Assembly (NCBI GenBank): GCA_946902875.1
Contig: OX336336.1
Location: 3,876,545-3,940,544 of the forward strand
From: Nematopogon swammerdamellus
Taxonomy: Eukaryota; Arthropoda; Insecta; Lepidoptera; Adelidae
Direction of reading: 5' to 3'
DNA: 64,000 bases
Below are positions 40,459-51,504 of the stretch, piece after piece (position 1 is the stretch's first letter; every line of letters begins with the position of its first letter). A program made the position numbers and the translations under genes. The notes under the pieces are model-generated. The model made no database searches and was not told the DNA's origin. It saw nothing but the letters and a program-made list of their open reading frames with translations.

Positions 40459-40784
40459 AATATGCGTGTAGTGCTATAATTAGGCATTCTAGATTTACAC
40501 AAACAGGTAAATCCACGCAGACTTAAACCTTACCAACTTCCTTTAAACTAATAAATAAACTAGTGCACCTACCTACAATGGCGGCGCAAGCCGTCGGCCC
40601 GCCCACCCCGCCTACGGATTTCATTTCCGGTTGTTAAAAAAAAAATCCACCGAGCGGAAAAGCAGAAAATCGCAATTACCGTTATTCCGCGTTCAACCTC
40701 CAGTGCGGCTTTACTCTACCTAGGGCGGAATGTTTCATTTTCAACTAAAAGACGAGACGAAGTAAACTTTCTCCATCAAAATAA

Positions 40785-41183
40785 TTTTTTTTTTTATGGA
40801 AACTGACATGGTTGGCTACATCACCTACAACGTCCGCGATGTCAGCCCATAACACCGGGTGAACTAGGTGCCATGTCAGTGCTTCCCCCTTTGATCGTGC
40901 CGGCTACACTGAACTGGTCGGAAAACACAAACTATTTACATAGCCGTTTAGACCGACTTTTCATTCAGTGCGGAGGTACCAACCCGGGTGGGTTAAACCC
41001 TACCACCAAGTAAGATTAGGAGGGAAGGGACCTACAGTTTTACGAAGAATCCGAACCTCGGTCAGCCTCCAGCGGTCAGCGGTCACCTCGGCGGTCACCC
41101 ATCCAAGAACTCACCGCACCCAGCGTTGCTTAACATTCAATAGCGACAGTTGACTGTCTGTACCACTGAGCTATCGAGGCTGA
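40785..41183 (-). mobile_element. SINE-A, full length
   Basis: On the minus strand: tcagcctcgatagctcagtg, gttaagcaacgctgggtgcg, gggtgaccgc, gaggttcggattcttcg, the complete body, and ggaaactgacatgg preceded by the T run. A small duplication (cggtcaccgaggtgaccg-like) lies in the 5S part. Confidence 0.92.
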
Positions 41184-41267
41184 ATCGTCTTTCGGCATTT
41201 ATGTTTTCTAAACCCCCTTATCCGTTTTGAATTTTGTTTTTCTTGTCTTATCCAATCTACGTTCCTT

Positions 41268-41670
41268 TTTTTGGGTTCCGTATCCGGCACGGGACCCTAT
41301 TACTAAGCCTACGCCGTCTGTCTGTCCGTCCGTATGTCTGTCTGTCTGTCTGTCCGAGGGCTATATCTCTTGAACCGTAATAGGTAGCCCATTGAAATTT
41401 TCACAGAATATGTGTTATTATGGCCGATATAACAACAAATAATAAAAATAAGAATAAAGAAATCACGGGGGTTCCCATAGAAGAAACCAAAAAGTGTATG
41501 CGCGCGCGCCATCTACCGAATAGAGTGTGAAGCATTTTAACTAATCATGACATTTAACTACTAATGAAGCATTTCATAACACGCCATAGATGGCGTGAGT
41601 GGCGCTAACCATGATATGGCGATAAGGAACCCTCGGTGCGCGAGTTCGACTCGCACTTGGCCGGTTTTTG
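41268..41670 (-). mobile_element. Family F repeat, full length
   Basis: ttgggttccgtatccggcac, aagcctacgccgtctgtctg, cttgaaccgtaataggtagc, gttattatggccgatataac, atgcgcgcgcgccatctacc and gcgagttcgactcgcacttg, then gccggttttt. On this strand gagttcgactcgc resembles a pol III B box. Confidence 0.78.
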
Positions 41671-42034
41671 TAAATATATTGGTTTGGATTTTTTTACACC
41701 TTAATTATTATTACCACTATTGCGTTCACGATTCTGAATCTGAATCTGATTAATTTTAAATTAACATTTTAATTTGTTGTTCTTTTTATTTTTTATTCAA
41801 TGATTTTTTTTAGGATTTTATTGTCAGGTTTGATTTTAAGTGTTACATGTAGTGTTTAAGTAATTTATTTTTATTGTTAACTACGGTTTAACCATTATCT
41901 ACATATACATATATTGCGTATGAGGTGAGTATTTTCATATTTAGTTACATACATAGTTTATCATATTGCTTCTCTTCTTAATACATTGCCACATACTGTA
42001 ATTTGTTCGAATGCATATACTTCTCCCACATCCC

Positions 42035-42135
42035 AAAGGTTGGTTAGAATAGAATGCCTCACGGCATTAAGCTCACCTATTGTGCCTATTTTGTATAAAT
42101 TGGTGTTCAATAAAGAATATATACATACACATATT
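42035..42135 (+). mobile_element. LINE 3' end scrap
   Basis: agaatgcctcacggcattaa, gctcacctattgtgcctatt and ttgtataaattggtgttcaa, then taaagaatata, looks like a non-LTR 3' end with a polyadenylation-like signal. No ORF. Confidence 0.45.
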
Positions 42136-42751
42136 TTAACGTTTTTCACCATGACACAAAGATGGCCGTCCGGTGTTCCAAATTCGAAAGTGGGAAAACG
42201 GCGTTCATGTCTACCATTAAACTAACGCCTACTAAATATGATTAAATATTATTTTACGACTGTATATTAGCGAAGAAACTCCTCCGACCACCAGTAAACT
42301 ATGAAAGCGCAATAAATACGACTATAACCGTTTCGCGCAGTCTCGCCGAGTTACAGGCAACACTCTAGCGGTGGAATTTACGACGCCAACGAAGACGAAA
42401 GACTGTCCGATAGTGCCCTGACGTCTGGCAAGTGGGCCGAAGTCGGGCTCTGTTTCGCAAATCAAATTGTTACATGTTTACAAGTAGGTACGGACAGAGT
42501 ATGTATGCACGGAGATATAATTCGGAGAATACAAGTTAAATTACAAATTAAAAAGAAAAACACCGACAAATCAACAACCTTTAAAAAGTCAGAAATAATT
42601 TTCGTTTAGTTACATTAAAGCGTCAGGCAACCGCTAAGTAAATAAATTCGTCCCCCGAACCGCGCACCTCAGAGTTTTATTTTATCGGTGTTTTTTTTAA
42701 ATATATAATTTAACTTTTTTTTTATTACTTGATTGCTAACATAGCTAAGAA

Positions 42752-42785
42752 CCATCCCGCGAGCGAAGCCGCGGGTAAAATCTAG
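42752..42785 (+). mobile_element. Isolated Helitron 3' terminus
   Basis: cccgcgagcgaagccgcggg followed by taaaatctagt is the GC-rich hairpin plus CTAG end seen at 23330-23354. Confidence 0.55.
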
Positions 42786-42839
42786 TCGTTAAGGATATTA
42801 ATCGATCGAAATCTTTCAAGGTAGCAAAATATCGACACA

Positions 42840-43131
42840 TCGTGCATATCGTAAAGGCGACTAAGGGACAAGGACAAGATGCCGTGCTAAAGGGCGACAG
42901 GGTAGTCACCTCTCACCTTGGAACGGTCCTTCCACACCGAGTCATGCTGCGGGTGGGTCTTTGTGACTTATGTAATTGCTGCTTGATAGTTAGTTATTAT
43001 CTTTTCCGAATACTTTGCTAAAGGTGGTGGTGGTCGATGTTTTGATGCAATTTACAAGAGTACCTGCAGCACATGTCCGATTACTCTGCTTACCCTGATT
43101 GTCGGGATAAAGCGTGTGGTATGTATGCAGT
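42840..43131 (+). mobile_element. Family C repeat lacking the head
   Basis: gtaaaggcgactaagggaca, gatgccgtgctaaagggcga, gagtcatgctgcgggtgggt, acctgcagcacatgtccgat and gattgtcgggataaagcgtg occur in order. Confidence 0.8.
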
Positions 43132-43419
43132 TACTAAACAATAAATTCATAAGTATAAAGGGATCTTGTGAAACGGCGCCCCGAGAGAAGTGGTCAGGGA
43201 AACGGGGCGGTTATATTTACGGCCACTCAGGCCGTATTTATCAGATGTGGTGAGTGCTATCAAACGACCGGCCGCCGCCCACCTTTATTGTATTAAAGTC
43301 CGGTGCGGGCGCTGGAGTATTTTTGGAATAAATAACTAACTCATTGCGGAAAATCCTTAGGACTGAATGAGCTGTGAAATATTTATTTTTTATTGCTTCC
43401 AAACTGGATGGGTCTGCCC

Positions 43420-43512
43420 GAGGTCAAAGCCTCAGGCGCAGCCAATTTCACCCCTGAGGAGGTGCCAGTCCGGCTTGGAGGTGGACTAATGTCGCTGGGG
43501 AAAGGCTATTAA
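43420..43512 (-). mobile_element. Inverted LINE 3' fragment
   Basis: cccgaggtcaaagcctcagg, cgcagccaattt and tgaggaggtgccagtccggc are the complement of 15610-15700. It lies back to back with the sense-oriented LINE at 43560. Confidence 0.6.
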
Positions 43513-43559
43513 CCCACAACATACAAGTTTCAAACGTATGATTATAGTTTAAACTTTAA

Positions 43560-44610
43560 AGTAAAACTGCTGTTGTTTCACAATGCTGGTGTTCCACAAG
43601 GATCCGTGCTGTCGCCTACGCTGTTTCTATTGTTCATCAACGACATGCTATCGCTCGGCGAAATACATTGTTACGCGGACGACAGCACGGTGCACGAAGG
43701 GTTCATCAAGGACTGGAATGGTAGAGAAGCCTCAGCAGCAAACGCGAGACGCGAAACTTGCTCGGGTTGATAAGGTTCTCGAAAAAGTATCCTCTTGGGG
43801 GAAGAAGAACTTGGTCAACTTCAACGTAGCCAAGACGCAAGCTCGTGCCTTCGCTACTAAGGCTGATCCGTTTCCTCTTCAAGTCACTTTCCAGGGCAGC
43901 CAAGTCCCCAACGATGGTAGTCCGGGCGTCCTGGGTATGGAGGTCTCCAGGGACGTTGGGTTTCGATCGTTCATAGAGTCCAAGGCGAAACTAGCGTTTC
44001 GAAAATTAGGGATCCTTTACCGATGTCGGCGATTTTTCACGCCAGTCCAACTACTTACACTCTACAAAGCACAAGTAAGACCTGTGATGGAATATTGCAG
44101 TCATCTTTGGGAGGGTTCCCCTGAGTACCTTCTTACAGCCTTGGATTCTATTCAGCGACGAGCCATTCGCCTCATTGGTGACTCTGTACTCATAAAGGAC
44201 CTTCAACCTCTAAAGCACAGACGTATCGTTGGTTCATTGAGCCTGTTTTATCTGTACTACTATCATAGTCTACTATGTCCGCTGCTCTGACGAACTTGCT
44301 TCCCTTATCCTTCCTCCTCCTGTTCGCCTTCGCCAAACCCGCTATACTCTAGCGGAACACCCCTTTGTAGTCGACAGAAGAGTCCTTCGAACTGCACGAT
44401 TCTCTAAATCGTTCTTGTGCCGCACTGCACAGGTTTTGAACGGGCCCCCAGGGAATATCTTTTCCCACACCTCCAATCCACGGATCTTCAAATCGCGGGT
44501 TTAAATAGCCCTTCCCCAGCAACATTAGTCCAACAAAAGTGTCTCAGGATCGTGAGCACGTGGAGATCCGTTGTCTCTGCCTACCGCATGGCGTGACACG
44601 TTATGTATGT
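43560..44610 (+). pseudogene. Degenerate LINE reverse transcriptase (jockey/CR1-like), 3' part
   Basis: A first frame (about 43573-43770) reads GVPQGSVLSPTLFLLFIND and then CYADDST, the RT motifs around the catalytic YADD. The frame then shifts, and about 43736-44290 reads KVSSWGKKNLVNFNVAKTQ ... KLGILYRCRRFFTPVQLLT ... VRPVMEYCSHLWEGSP ... LDSIQRRAIRLIGD, the usual thumb/C-terminal region. A further shift leads to HPFVVDRRVLRTARFSKSF. The N-terminal endonuclease and the RT palm before the VPQG motif are missing, as expected of a 5'-truncated copy. A (gtat)n tail ends it near 44610. Confidence 0.85.
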
Positions 44611-44837
44611 ATGTATCCTCTAGACTGAAATAGATATAGTTGATTTGGTGCGTGCGGTCGTTAACCGCATGCGCGATACCGTCCCGCCAGCTTCCGCGTC
44701 CACGTGCGTTTGCGCAACGCGCAGAGATCTAGTCACGAGTCACGTGTCGTCCGGTTCGGTGGTGGCCGCACGGCGGGGGTATGGTTGTTTCAGGTTTTCA
44801 TTGAGGTGCCAACACGCACCAATCATGGAGTCAATCA

Positions 44838-45180
44838 ACGTCAGTCAGTCAGCGTGTATGCGTCCACTGCTGGACATACGCCTCTCCAATTTTCCTCCAG
44901 TCCTCCCGGCCTTAAGCGGTATGGCTAGTCTTCCCGCACTCCGTTTTCCTGTCCACGGCAGGAACCCAGTGTAGGGCACGGATTACTCCAACGGTCTCTT
45001 TGGCCGTTGTGCCCAGTCCACTGCCACTTGAGCTTTGCCACCCGGCGTCCAATATCGACTACTTTGGTGCGTCGGCCGGCAGGTTGCCTCATTACGCACC
45101 ATATCGCGTAGCGATATTCCCAGCGTGGCTCGCTCCGATTACCTACTCGCTGGGCAACTTTCAACCTTTGGACAGCCAAT
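44838..45180 (-). pseudogene. RTE-type LINE C-terminal fragment
   Basis: The minus strand reads RVGNRSEPRWEYRYAIWCV ... RRVAKLKWQWTGHNGQRDR ... RWSNPCPTLGSCRGQENG, matching the C-terminal region typical of RTE-like elements (RRVAKLKWQWAGH-type motif). The frame then breaks towards 44838, where the complement of gtgtatgcgtccactgctgg lies. No RT core remains. Confidence 0.7.
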
Positions 45181-45357
45181 CAATGTAAATAAAGTTAATT
45201 GACTGCATTTTATCAGTCGATCTGTACAAGTCATTAGGATTAGTCTAGTCCGTCGGACGAGGAGGTATATCAGATAAAAAAAAATGTTGTCCATGTTTTA
45301 TGAAGTACGGGCGCAAAAAATCTACAATGGTCAAGCAAGTATTAGTATTCACAAGCT

Positions 45358-45565
45358 GTGCCCGCGGCTCCGCCCGCTCTCATATTTCACTTCACTGCTA
45401 ACCTCATAAGCTATTTAGCGTGATATTAGGTAGCCTATAGTTGATGGGAAGAATCAAGCTATCCGTAGAATTTTGTTTTATTAAAATCGGTTTAGTGGTT
45501 CTCGAGTTATAAGCGGGCAGACAGACACTCAGACAGACAGAAAGCAGACGTTGGATTTTATTATA
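45358..45565 (-). mobile_element. Helitron-like 3' end fragment
   Basis: gtgcccgcggctccgcccgc is followed by cataagctatttagcgtgat, aaatcggtttagtggttctc and gttggattttattatagg, a GC-rich hairpin end joined to divergent Helitron-type interior text. Confidence 0.4.
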
Positions 45566-45874
45566 GGTATTATATTATATAGGTAAGGAAGGATAAGGAT
45601 AATACAGCACCACCACCCACATCATCGAGATTATTGCGATTACGGCTATCGTTAGTCACTTCTCAACAGTTTTTAATAGTTTTTTTAACACATATTAATC
45701 GCACGGACGATAAATGGCACAGGATTTTGGTTTGGTTGGTCAGATTTGATCAATGGAAATTCTAATACTGGTAGTTTCAGTAGACCATTTAGAAAATGTT
45801 CTAGGTGGTCGAACCATTGCAAATTTTCAATTAAAATAATCAATTCTATACTATTAATTTCAATATTAATTGTA

Positions 45875-46305
45875 TCTATACATATAATAAAATCGTAGAG
45901 GTAAGAAAGTCTGTACATTGAATGTATTCGGAAAAAAACTAACCAGGGTGGCTTAAAATAAGATACTGAACATGTTAGAACAGTTTTTAAAATTTTTGTT
46001 TGTTTGTTTGTTTGTCTGTACGCGCATCACGCAAAAACCACTGAACGGAATTAGACGAAACTTTGTATAGTGGCAGTTTATATGCCGGGTTAACATAATA
46101 CGTAAAAAAAAATAACAAAAATAAAAAAAAAATTACAATTATAAACATTATTGCGCGTTTAAAATCACGTAGTCCAAAGTATATAATTATATCTTGAGAA
46201 CTGGCAGCAAATACAATTTGAATAAAATATTCATTCGAAATTTAAAAATAAGTAGATACAACGAAAATGACAGTTCTTCTTTTTTATAACTTGAACACAA
46301 TAGTC
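45875..46305 (+). mobile_element. Helitron-like 5' segment (second locus)
   Basis: Near-identical to 20400-20826 (tctatacatataataaaatc ... accagggtggcttaaaat ... cgcgcatcacgcaaaaacca ... acttgaacacaat). A related start, tctatacatatcataaaatc, follows at about 46323. Confidence 0.75.
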
Positions 46306-46631
46306 TATACATATCTATTCTTTCTATACATATCATAAAATCGTAAATGCAATAATGTCTATTTGTACGCGCATCTCGCAAAAACCACTGAACGGAATTT
46401 GACGAAACTTTTTATAGTGACAGTGTATATCCCGGATGAACATAATAATTAAAAAATATAATAAAAATCACGTAATCCAAAGTAAAGGTAAAAAACAATT
46501 TTAAATGTCATGTTGACAACGGAGAACTGTCATCTCGACGTGAGCTGGCCGGTGACAAATAAAATAAAAATAATAATTGAAAGTCGAAGTTATGTCGCTG
46601 TCATTGGTGCAATAAAATTTATATATCTGTT

Positions 46632-48098
46632 GCCCGCGGCTTCGCTCGCGTGAAATTCGTATTTAAAAAAAAGAAAGTAAGTAACTAAAGGCGGGCCCGA
46701 AGGCGGATCTGCGCTCACGTAAACGATATTCTTTCTCGATGAAAGTAACTAAGGGCGAGGCGGAAGGCGGAGCTGAGTTCAGGAAGAAGAAAAACATTCT
46801 TGAAGAAAGTAAGTAACTAAGGGCGAGGCCGAAGGCCGAGCTATATTCTGGAAGACCATAAACCTTCTAGAAGAAAGTAAGTAACTATGGGCGAGGCCGC
46901 AGGCCGAGCTGCGTTCAGGAAGAAGCTAAACCATCTTGTAGAAAGTAAGTAACTAAGGCGAGGCCGAAGGCCGAGCTACGTTCGGATAATTGAAAAACCA
47001 TCTCGAAGAAAGCAAGTAACTAAGGGCGAGGCCGAAGGCCGAGCTGCGTTCAGGAAGAAGCTAAACCATCTTGAAGAAAGTAAGCAACTAAGGCGAGGCC
47101 GAAGGCCGAGCTACGTTCTGACAAATGATAAACCATCTCGAAGAAAGTAAGTAACTAAGGGCGAGGCCGAAGGCCGAGCTGCGTTCAGGAAGAAGCTAAA
47201 CCATCTCGAATAAAGTTAATTAATATTAAGATTGAGTTAATTTAATTTAAATTTTATTATAAAGTCCACGCTTCTAACGGCACATATACCGTGCATCCTA
47301 GAACCTCGCGGTTATTCCCGGCTGGATGGCAAGAGGCCCGATGCTATCAACTTAGTGCCATGGACTAAGGGTAGTTCTTTGATGTGGGACGTCACTTTTG
47401 TTCTCACATTGGCTCCAAGTCACGTTAGGACATCTTCAAGAGCGGCTGGCGCGGCCGAGGCTGGGGCGGAGAGCCTCAAACGCAGCAAATATAGAAATAT
47501 AATTCAAGATTTCGAATTTGTTGCGTTTGCGGTTGAAACCCTCGGTCCGTGGTGCAGTGAAGCCAAAAGAGGCTTGAGCTGGTTGACGCAACTGGTGTCC
47601 CGCCATCAAAGGCTTATGTACTTCATTCAAAGGGTAAGCCTTGCCATCCAGCGTGGTAATGCCGCAAGTGATCTAAGAACATTTGAAAATGCCCGTTTTG
47701 ATAGTTATTTTAATGTTTGTTAGGTAGGTTTAATTATTCAGTTATTAGTATTACTTTTTTATTTATATGAAATAAATAGATTGAGTAAACGATATTATAT
47801 TCTATCGAAGAAAGGAAGTCTTTAAGGGCGAGGCCCGAATACGGAAGAGGGTTTTTGGTTTACCTGAACGCAGCTCGGCCTTCGGCCTCGCACTTAGTTC
47901 CTTCCTTTCTTCCAGAAGGTATATCGTCTTCCTGAACGCAGCTCGGCCTTCGGCCTCGCCCTTACTTACTTCCTTTATTTGAGAAAGGTTTATCGTTTAT
48001 CTGAAAGCAGCTCGGCCTTCGGCCTCGCCCTTAGTTACTTACATTCTTCTTTGGAATACGAATTTCACGCGAGCGGAGCCGCGGGCTCAGCTAGTTAT
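46632..48098. mobile_element. Pair of inverted Helitron 3' halves enclosing a captured ORF
   Basis: The left boundary is an inverted Helitron 3' end (gcccgcggcttcgctcgcgt) with seven to eight tandem units of aagtaactaagggcgaggcc type. The right boundary is a forward 3' end (acgcgagcggagccgcgggc ... ctagtt) with about three units. The 620 bp between them hold the ORF fragment at 47240-47723. The architecture repeats, on a small scale, that of 20355-26614. Confidence 0.65.
47240..47723 (+). pseudogene. Transposon-type C-terminal ORF fragment inside the Helitron pair
   Basis: The plus strand reads IPCILEPRGYSRLDGKRPD, AINLVPWTKGSSLMWDVTF, LTLAPSHVRTSSRAAGAA, VAFAVETLGPWCSEAKRG, YFIQRVSLAIQRGNAASD. 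The DGKRPD / LVPW / WD-T / DTLAPSH / VETLGPW / QR-S-A-QRGNA signature belongs to a C-terminal domain I know from many metazoan retroelement-type proteins of uncertain class; here the D before TLAPSH is L. There is no N-terminal catalytic domain, so it is probably a captured fragment. Confidence 0.6.
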
Positions 48099-48545
48099 TA
48101 ATAATTTTTTTACAAAAAATTTTTTTTATCCTTTTTGTGCAAAATAATAAATATTGTAGTTTAAAAAAACTTACACTTACCAGGAAAGTTTTTTGTTTTG
48201 TTTCTGGCGTTAAATCCCCCCTCGCACTCTTACGATAAAAATTATAACCTCGTGCTTAAAATTTCAGATCAAAAGGTGTTTGTTGTTCGCTAACATGCGG
48301 TTTTTCAAAACGCGCAGGCGGTTTTCCGCACACAGAACTAAAGCTGCACGGATTACGGAAGACAGCTGATGGCTGCCTATAATTTAACGGCGCTGTAAAA
48401 TATCCCGGTCGCGTTAAATACGGTTTGAAATGTGCTGAAAAATGAGCGGAAGTGAGCTCCGGTGGTGACGGAGTGGGATTTGAAAGCTTCAGCACTCTTG
48501 GGGGGTAATGGATGTCGATTAAGTAGCGATTTCGTCGAAATCATT

Positions 48546-48668
48546 CATAATTCGGGTCCTTCGAGAGAGTCACGAATAGGCTTCTGCCAGGCCGGCATGG
48601 CATTCGCAACCTCTGCGTGCGACCGAATGTCCATGGGCGTCGTTAAACACCATATGGGTGGTTCGTTA
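48546..48668 (+). mobile_element. Family D SINE, 3' truncated
   Basis: attcgggtccttcgagagag, aataggcttctgccaggccg, gcatggcattcgcaacc, cgaatgtccatgggcgtcgt and aaacaccatatgggtgg. The copy lacks the final gccatatgtcgcgc and A tail. Confidence 0.7.
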
Positions 48669-48685
48669 AATATGTTTATTTATTA

Positions 48686-48990
48686 CTAGCTTTTGTCCGC
48701 GGCTTCGCTCGCGTGGAATTCGTATTTAAAAAGAAGAAAGTGAGTAAGCCAGCTACCTTACCTCTATTTGGGTGAGCGGAACAATTCGGTTTGTATGAGA
48801 GCCACATCTTAGCGTAACCGGAACTGAATTTCGTTTAGCCTATCCTGTGTCCCACATAATTGAATGTGCTTGTACAAAGTTTCATCGATTTTGGATGATT
48901 GGTTTATGAGTTATGGAGGAACATACGTACATACATACAGAAAAGATTTCTAAAAATCGTCAATATAGTCTACAAAAGCAATATCTCATA
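48686..48990 (-). mobile_element. Helitron 3' end fragment
   Basis: ctagcttttgtccgcggctt and cgctcgcgtggaattcgtat are the inverted terminus. gagagccacatcttagcgta and cctatcctgtgtcccac match 32826-33045. Confidence 0.65.
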
Positions 48991-49775
48991 TTAAAACAAA
49001 GTAATTTACTGCATGACCATACCTTACAGATTTATTATTAGTATTGATGATTGATTGATGATGATGATGATATTGATTGATTGATTGATAGGTAGACATA
49101 AAATGTTGACTCGAAGAAATCACTTGCGTAAGCAATAAGTCGTGTATTGTTCTTCTTACAATTTCGCACAATAAAAAGTATCTATACTAAACAAGTAGGC
49201 ACATCACAATTTTTGTCAGACCCAATCTACTGATGGACTACGAATGATTTTACAAAGAGAATATATTGTGTGATTTCAATCAAACTATAAACAATACTAT
49301 AGATAATATGTATTACATACGAAAGCAACCTACTCAATGGTGGACAAATGTTTTATAGACGTTGGTAAAGTCAGTAATGCAGGGGCTATTTCGAAGCCAC
49401 AAATGGAAATAACGAAAGACAATAGAACGTAAAGTTCTACTGTCAAATGCACAGAACAGCGGCCGGCCGGACGGCAGAGGACGGCCGCCGACCGCTGCTG
49501 TGGTCAAATGCAACGGAGAAAGGCCACGCGGACCAGTCCGCGTGTGTGGTGCATGCTCAACACTATGCGACAATATTTTCGAAGGAGAAAAAAGAGCAAG
49601 AACATTGAAGAGCAAGAAAGGGCCCACTGAGTTAAATACGAGGGAAAAAGAGGAAGAATGGTATCGATTGGTCGACCAAGCTGCTCAACCAATACACTTG
49701 GTTCTAACTAGTCTTAAATTGAAGTAAAACCTGGAAGGAGTCATGATTCCATTCCATTGACTAAGATCAAAGCTA
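48991..49775. other. Unassigned, contains a gat/tga microsatellite
   Basis: (gatgat/tgattgattga) simple repeat at 49040-49095. A plus-strand frame at 49500-49727 (RVCGACSTLCDNIFEGEK) has three Cys but matches nothing I know, and I do not call it a gene. Confidence 0.35.
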
Positions 49776-49985
49776 AAACGTACCATACGCCGTATCCCGA
49801 CAATCGGGATAAGCAGAGTAATCGGAGTTGTGCTGCAGTTACTCTTGTAAATCACAGCACAACTCCGACCACCACGTTTAGCAAAGTATTCGGTCAAGAT
49901 AACTATCAGGCAGCAAGTAAGGCACGAAGACCCATCCACTGCGCGACTCGGTGGGAGGACCGTTCCAAGATTATAGATAGCTAGC
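49776..49985 (-). mobile_element. Family C 3' half
   Basis: accatacgccgtatcccgac, aatcgggataagcagagtaa, cagcacaactccgaccacca and gaagacccatccactgcg are the complement of the family C 3' half. Confidence 0.75.
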
Positions 49986-50611
49986 CTGTCCTACGGTAGT
50001 AATGTTTGTTCGATGTGGCAGTATTACAAACAAAATAATCTTTGTTAATGAAAGTCTAATCAGATAACATGCTCTCTTTCCAATGATCCAAGTGTCGTGC
50101 AAACCGACTTTTATTTTTTTTTCTCTCTTTATTAAGGAGAAAAAACAGAGACACGTAGCACATAGATTATGACAAAAGAGAAACCAAGAATATACAATAT
50201 AACATGTCCCCACTACGCTTCCCTCTGGAACACATTGAACATGATAAAGGCAGTACAAATAAAAGTTATTACATAAACAAACAATTAATAAAGACAGTTG
50301 CGAAACAGAGAGACAAAGAGAAAAGGATTAAAAAAAAATACATAGTCGATAGTTGAGAGAAGTGATAACAGAATAGACGAGAAGGTATACAGTATTATGT
50401 AATATGTGATGGATGACTGACCTACCTATCCATCCAGCAGGTTACGGACTATGTTCTTATAGGAATGGGCCGAACTTAAAAATATATCTGTCTAAACCAG
50501 TTTCTTGTTGAAGGTGTCGCACATTCGGCGTAATGTATTAAATAATAACTTAGGTATGTACCTATTTCAATCAAATTAAATGATTTCTCATCAAGAGGTA
50601 TTTGGCACAGT

Positions 50612-50687
50612 ATAATAATAGCTAAAGCTTAATAGCTTTATATTTAGCTTTTAATAGCTATAGCTATTATTATACTGTGTATTTGGC
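50612..50687. repeat. AT-rich palindrome
   Basis: cacagtataataatagcta near 50612 and tagctattattatactgtg ending near 50687 are exact inverted copies around an AT-rich centre of agcttt words. Confidence 0.8.
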
Positions 50688-50838
50688 GAGATCCCTCACA
50701 TGGATTATCTTCACAAGTGAAAGGCTTCTACAGCGAAGTCTGACCAGTCGTCTCGTCATCCAGGAGAGATTGCAGTCGTCCGTCACTAGACGAGCCGCTG
50801 ACACTTGATTTATAGCGTCGAGGGGACAGCGTCAGACA

Positions 50839-51120
50839 TTATCGTGTTAGTGCGACACCGTTTATCCAATCTACGAGAGTGTTAGACGATATCCCAAGCA
50901 AACAAGACGACGACGACGACGATCGCCCTGCAACATTGTGCAACCGGCGAAGGTGAGAAGATCGAAATGGTTTCTCAGCGAGTAAATCAAAGATGGTAAG
51001 TTTCTTCAGGTTCTGGTTGATCGTCAAGTGAGTTTCACTTCTAAACTCTGATTTAGACACAACATAGACAAGCAAGAAAATAAATAATAAAGAGTAAATA
51101 TTAGAAGTTTTACAAAACAT
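50839..51120 (-). CDS. Candidate small secreted protein, 93 residues
   Basis: The minus-strand frame begins MFCKTSNIYSLLFIFLLVY, with a hydrophobic core of about 15 residues ending VVSKS, as in a signal peptide. It continues RSETHLTINQNLKKLTIF, LLAEKPFRSSHLRRLHNV, then a Ser run encoded by tcg triplets and SSNTLVDWINGVALTR to a stop. LRRLH-type basic sites could be processing sites. The DNA is tandemly duplicated (period 265 bp), and the downstream copy is broken on this strand. Absence of a known family, the low-complexity Ser run and an opposing frame in copy 2 make this tentative. Confidence 0.35.
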   Translation of the reverse strand: MFCKTSNIYSLLFIFLLVYVVSKSEFRSETHLTINQNLKKLTIFDLLAEKPFRSSHLRRLHNVAGRSSSSSSCLLGISSNTLVDWINGVALTR

Positions 51121-51356
51121 GAATGAAGATACAATCTACCAGAGTGTTAGACGATATCCGAAGCAAACAAGAAGACGACGACGACGATCGCCCTGCAACA
51201 TTGTGCAACCGGCGGGCGAAGGTGAGAAGATCGAAATGGTTTCTCAGCGAGGAAATCAAAGATGGGAAGTTTCTTCACATTCTGGTTGAAAGTAAAGTGA
51301 GCTTCACTAGTAAACTCTTAATTTGGACAAGCAAGAAAATAAACAATGAAGATTAA
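50867..51356. repeat. Tandem duplication, two units of about 265 and 225 bp
   Basis: caatctacgagagtgttaga at 50867 and caatctaccagagtgttaga at 51132 begin the units. Both contain cgatcgccctgcaacattgt, gcgaaggtgagaagatcgaa and atggtttctcagcgag, with small insertions and deletions. Unit 2 keeps an open plus-strand frame and unit 1 an open minus-strand frame. Confidence 0.9.
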
Positions 51357-51449
51357 TTGTTAGAACTTAGCTTAGGAAGACGAAGAGTGTAAAATTAAAT
51401 GACCCCATTATATAGCCATAAGATAATAATTATGCGAGTAATTATGTTA

Positions 51450-51504
51450 TCTAGGAGTACACAGTTCGGCAGCAATTACTGCTGTCGAACTATATACTCC
51501 TAGA
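51450..51504. repeat. Imperfect hairpin, about 26-bp arms
   Basis: tctaggagtacacagttcgg and cagcaa pair with the inverted ttactgctgtcgaactatat and actcctaga, with two or three mismatches and a tiny loop. Confidence 0.8.
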
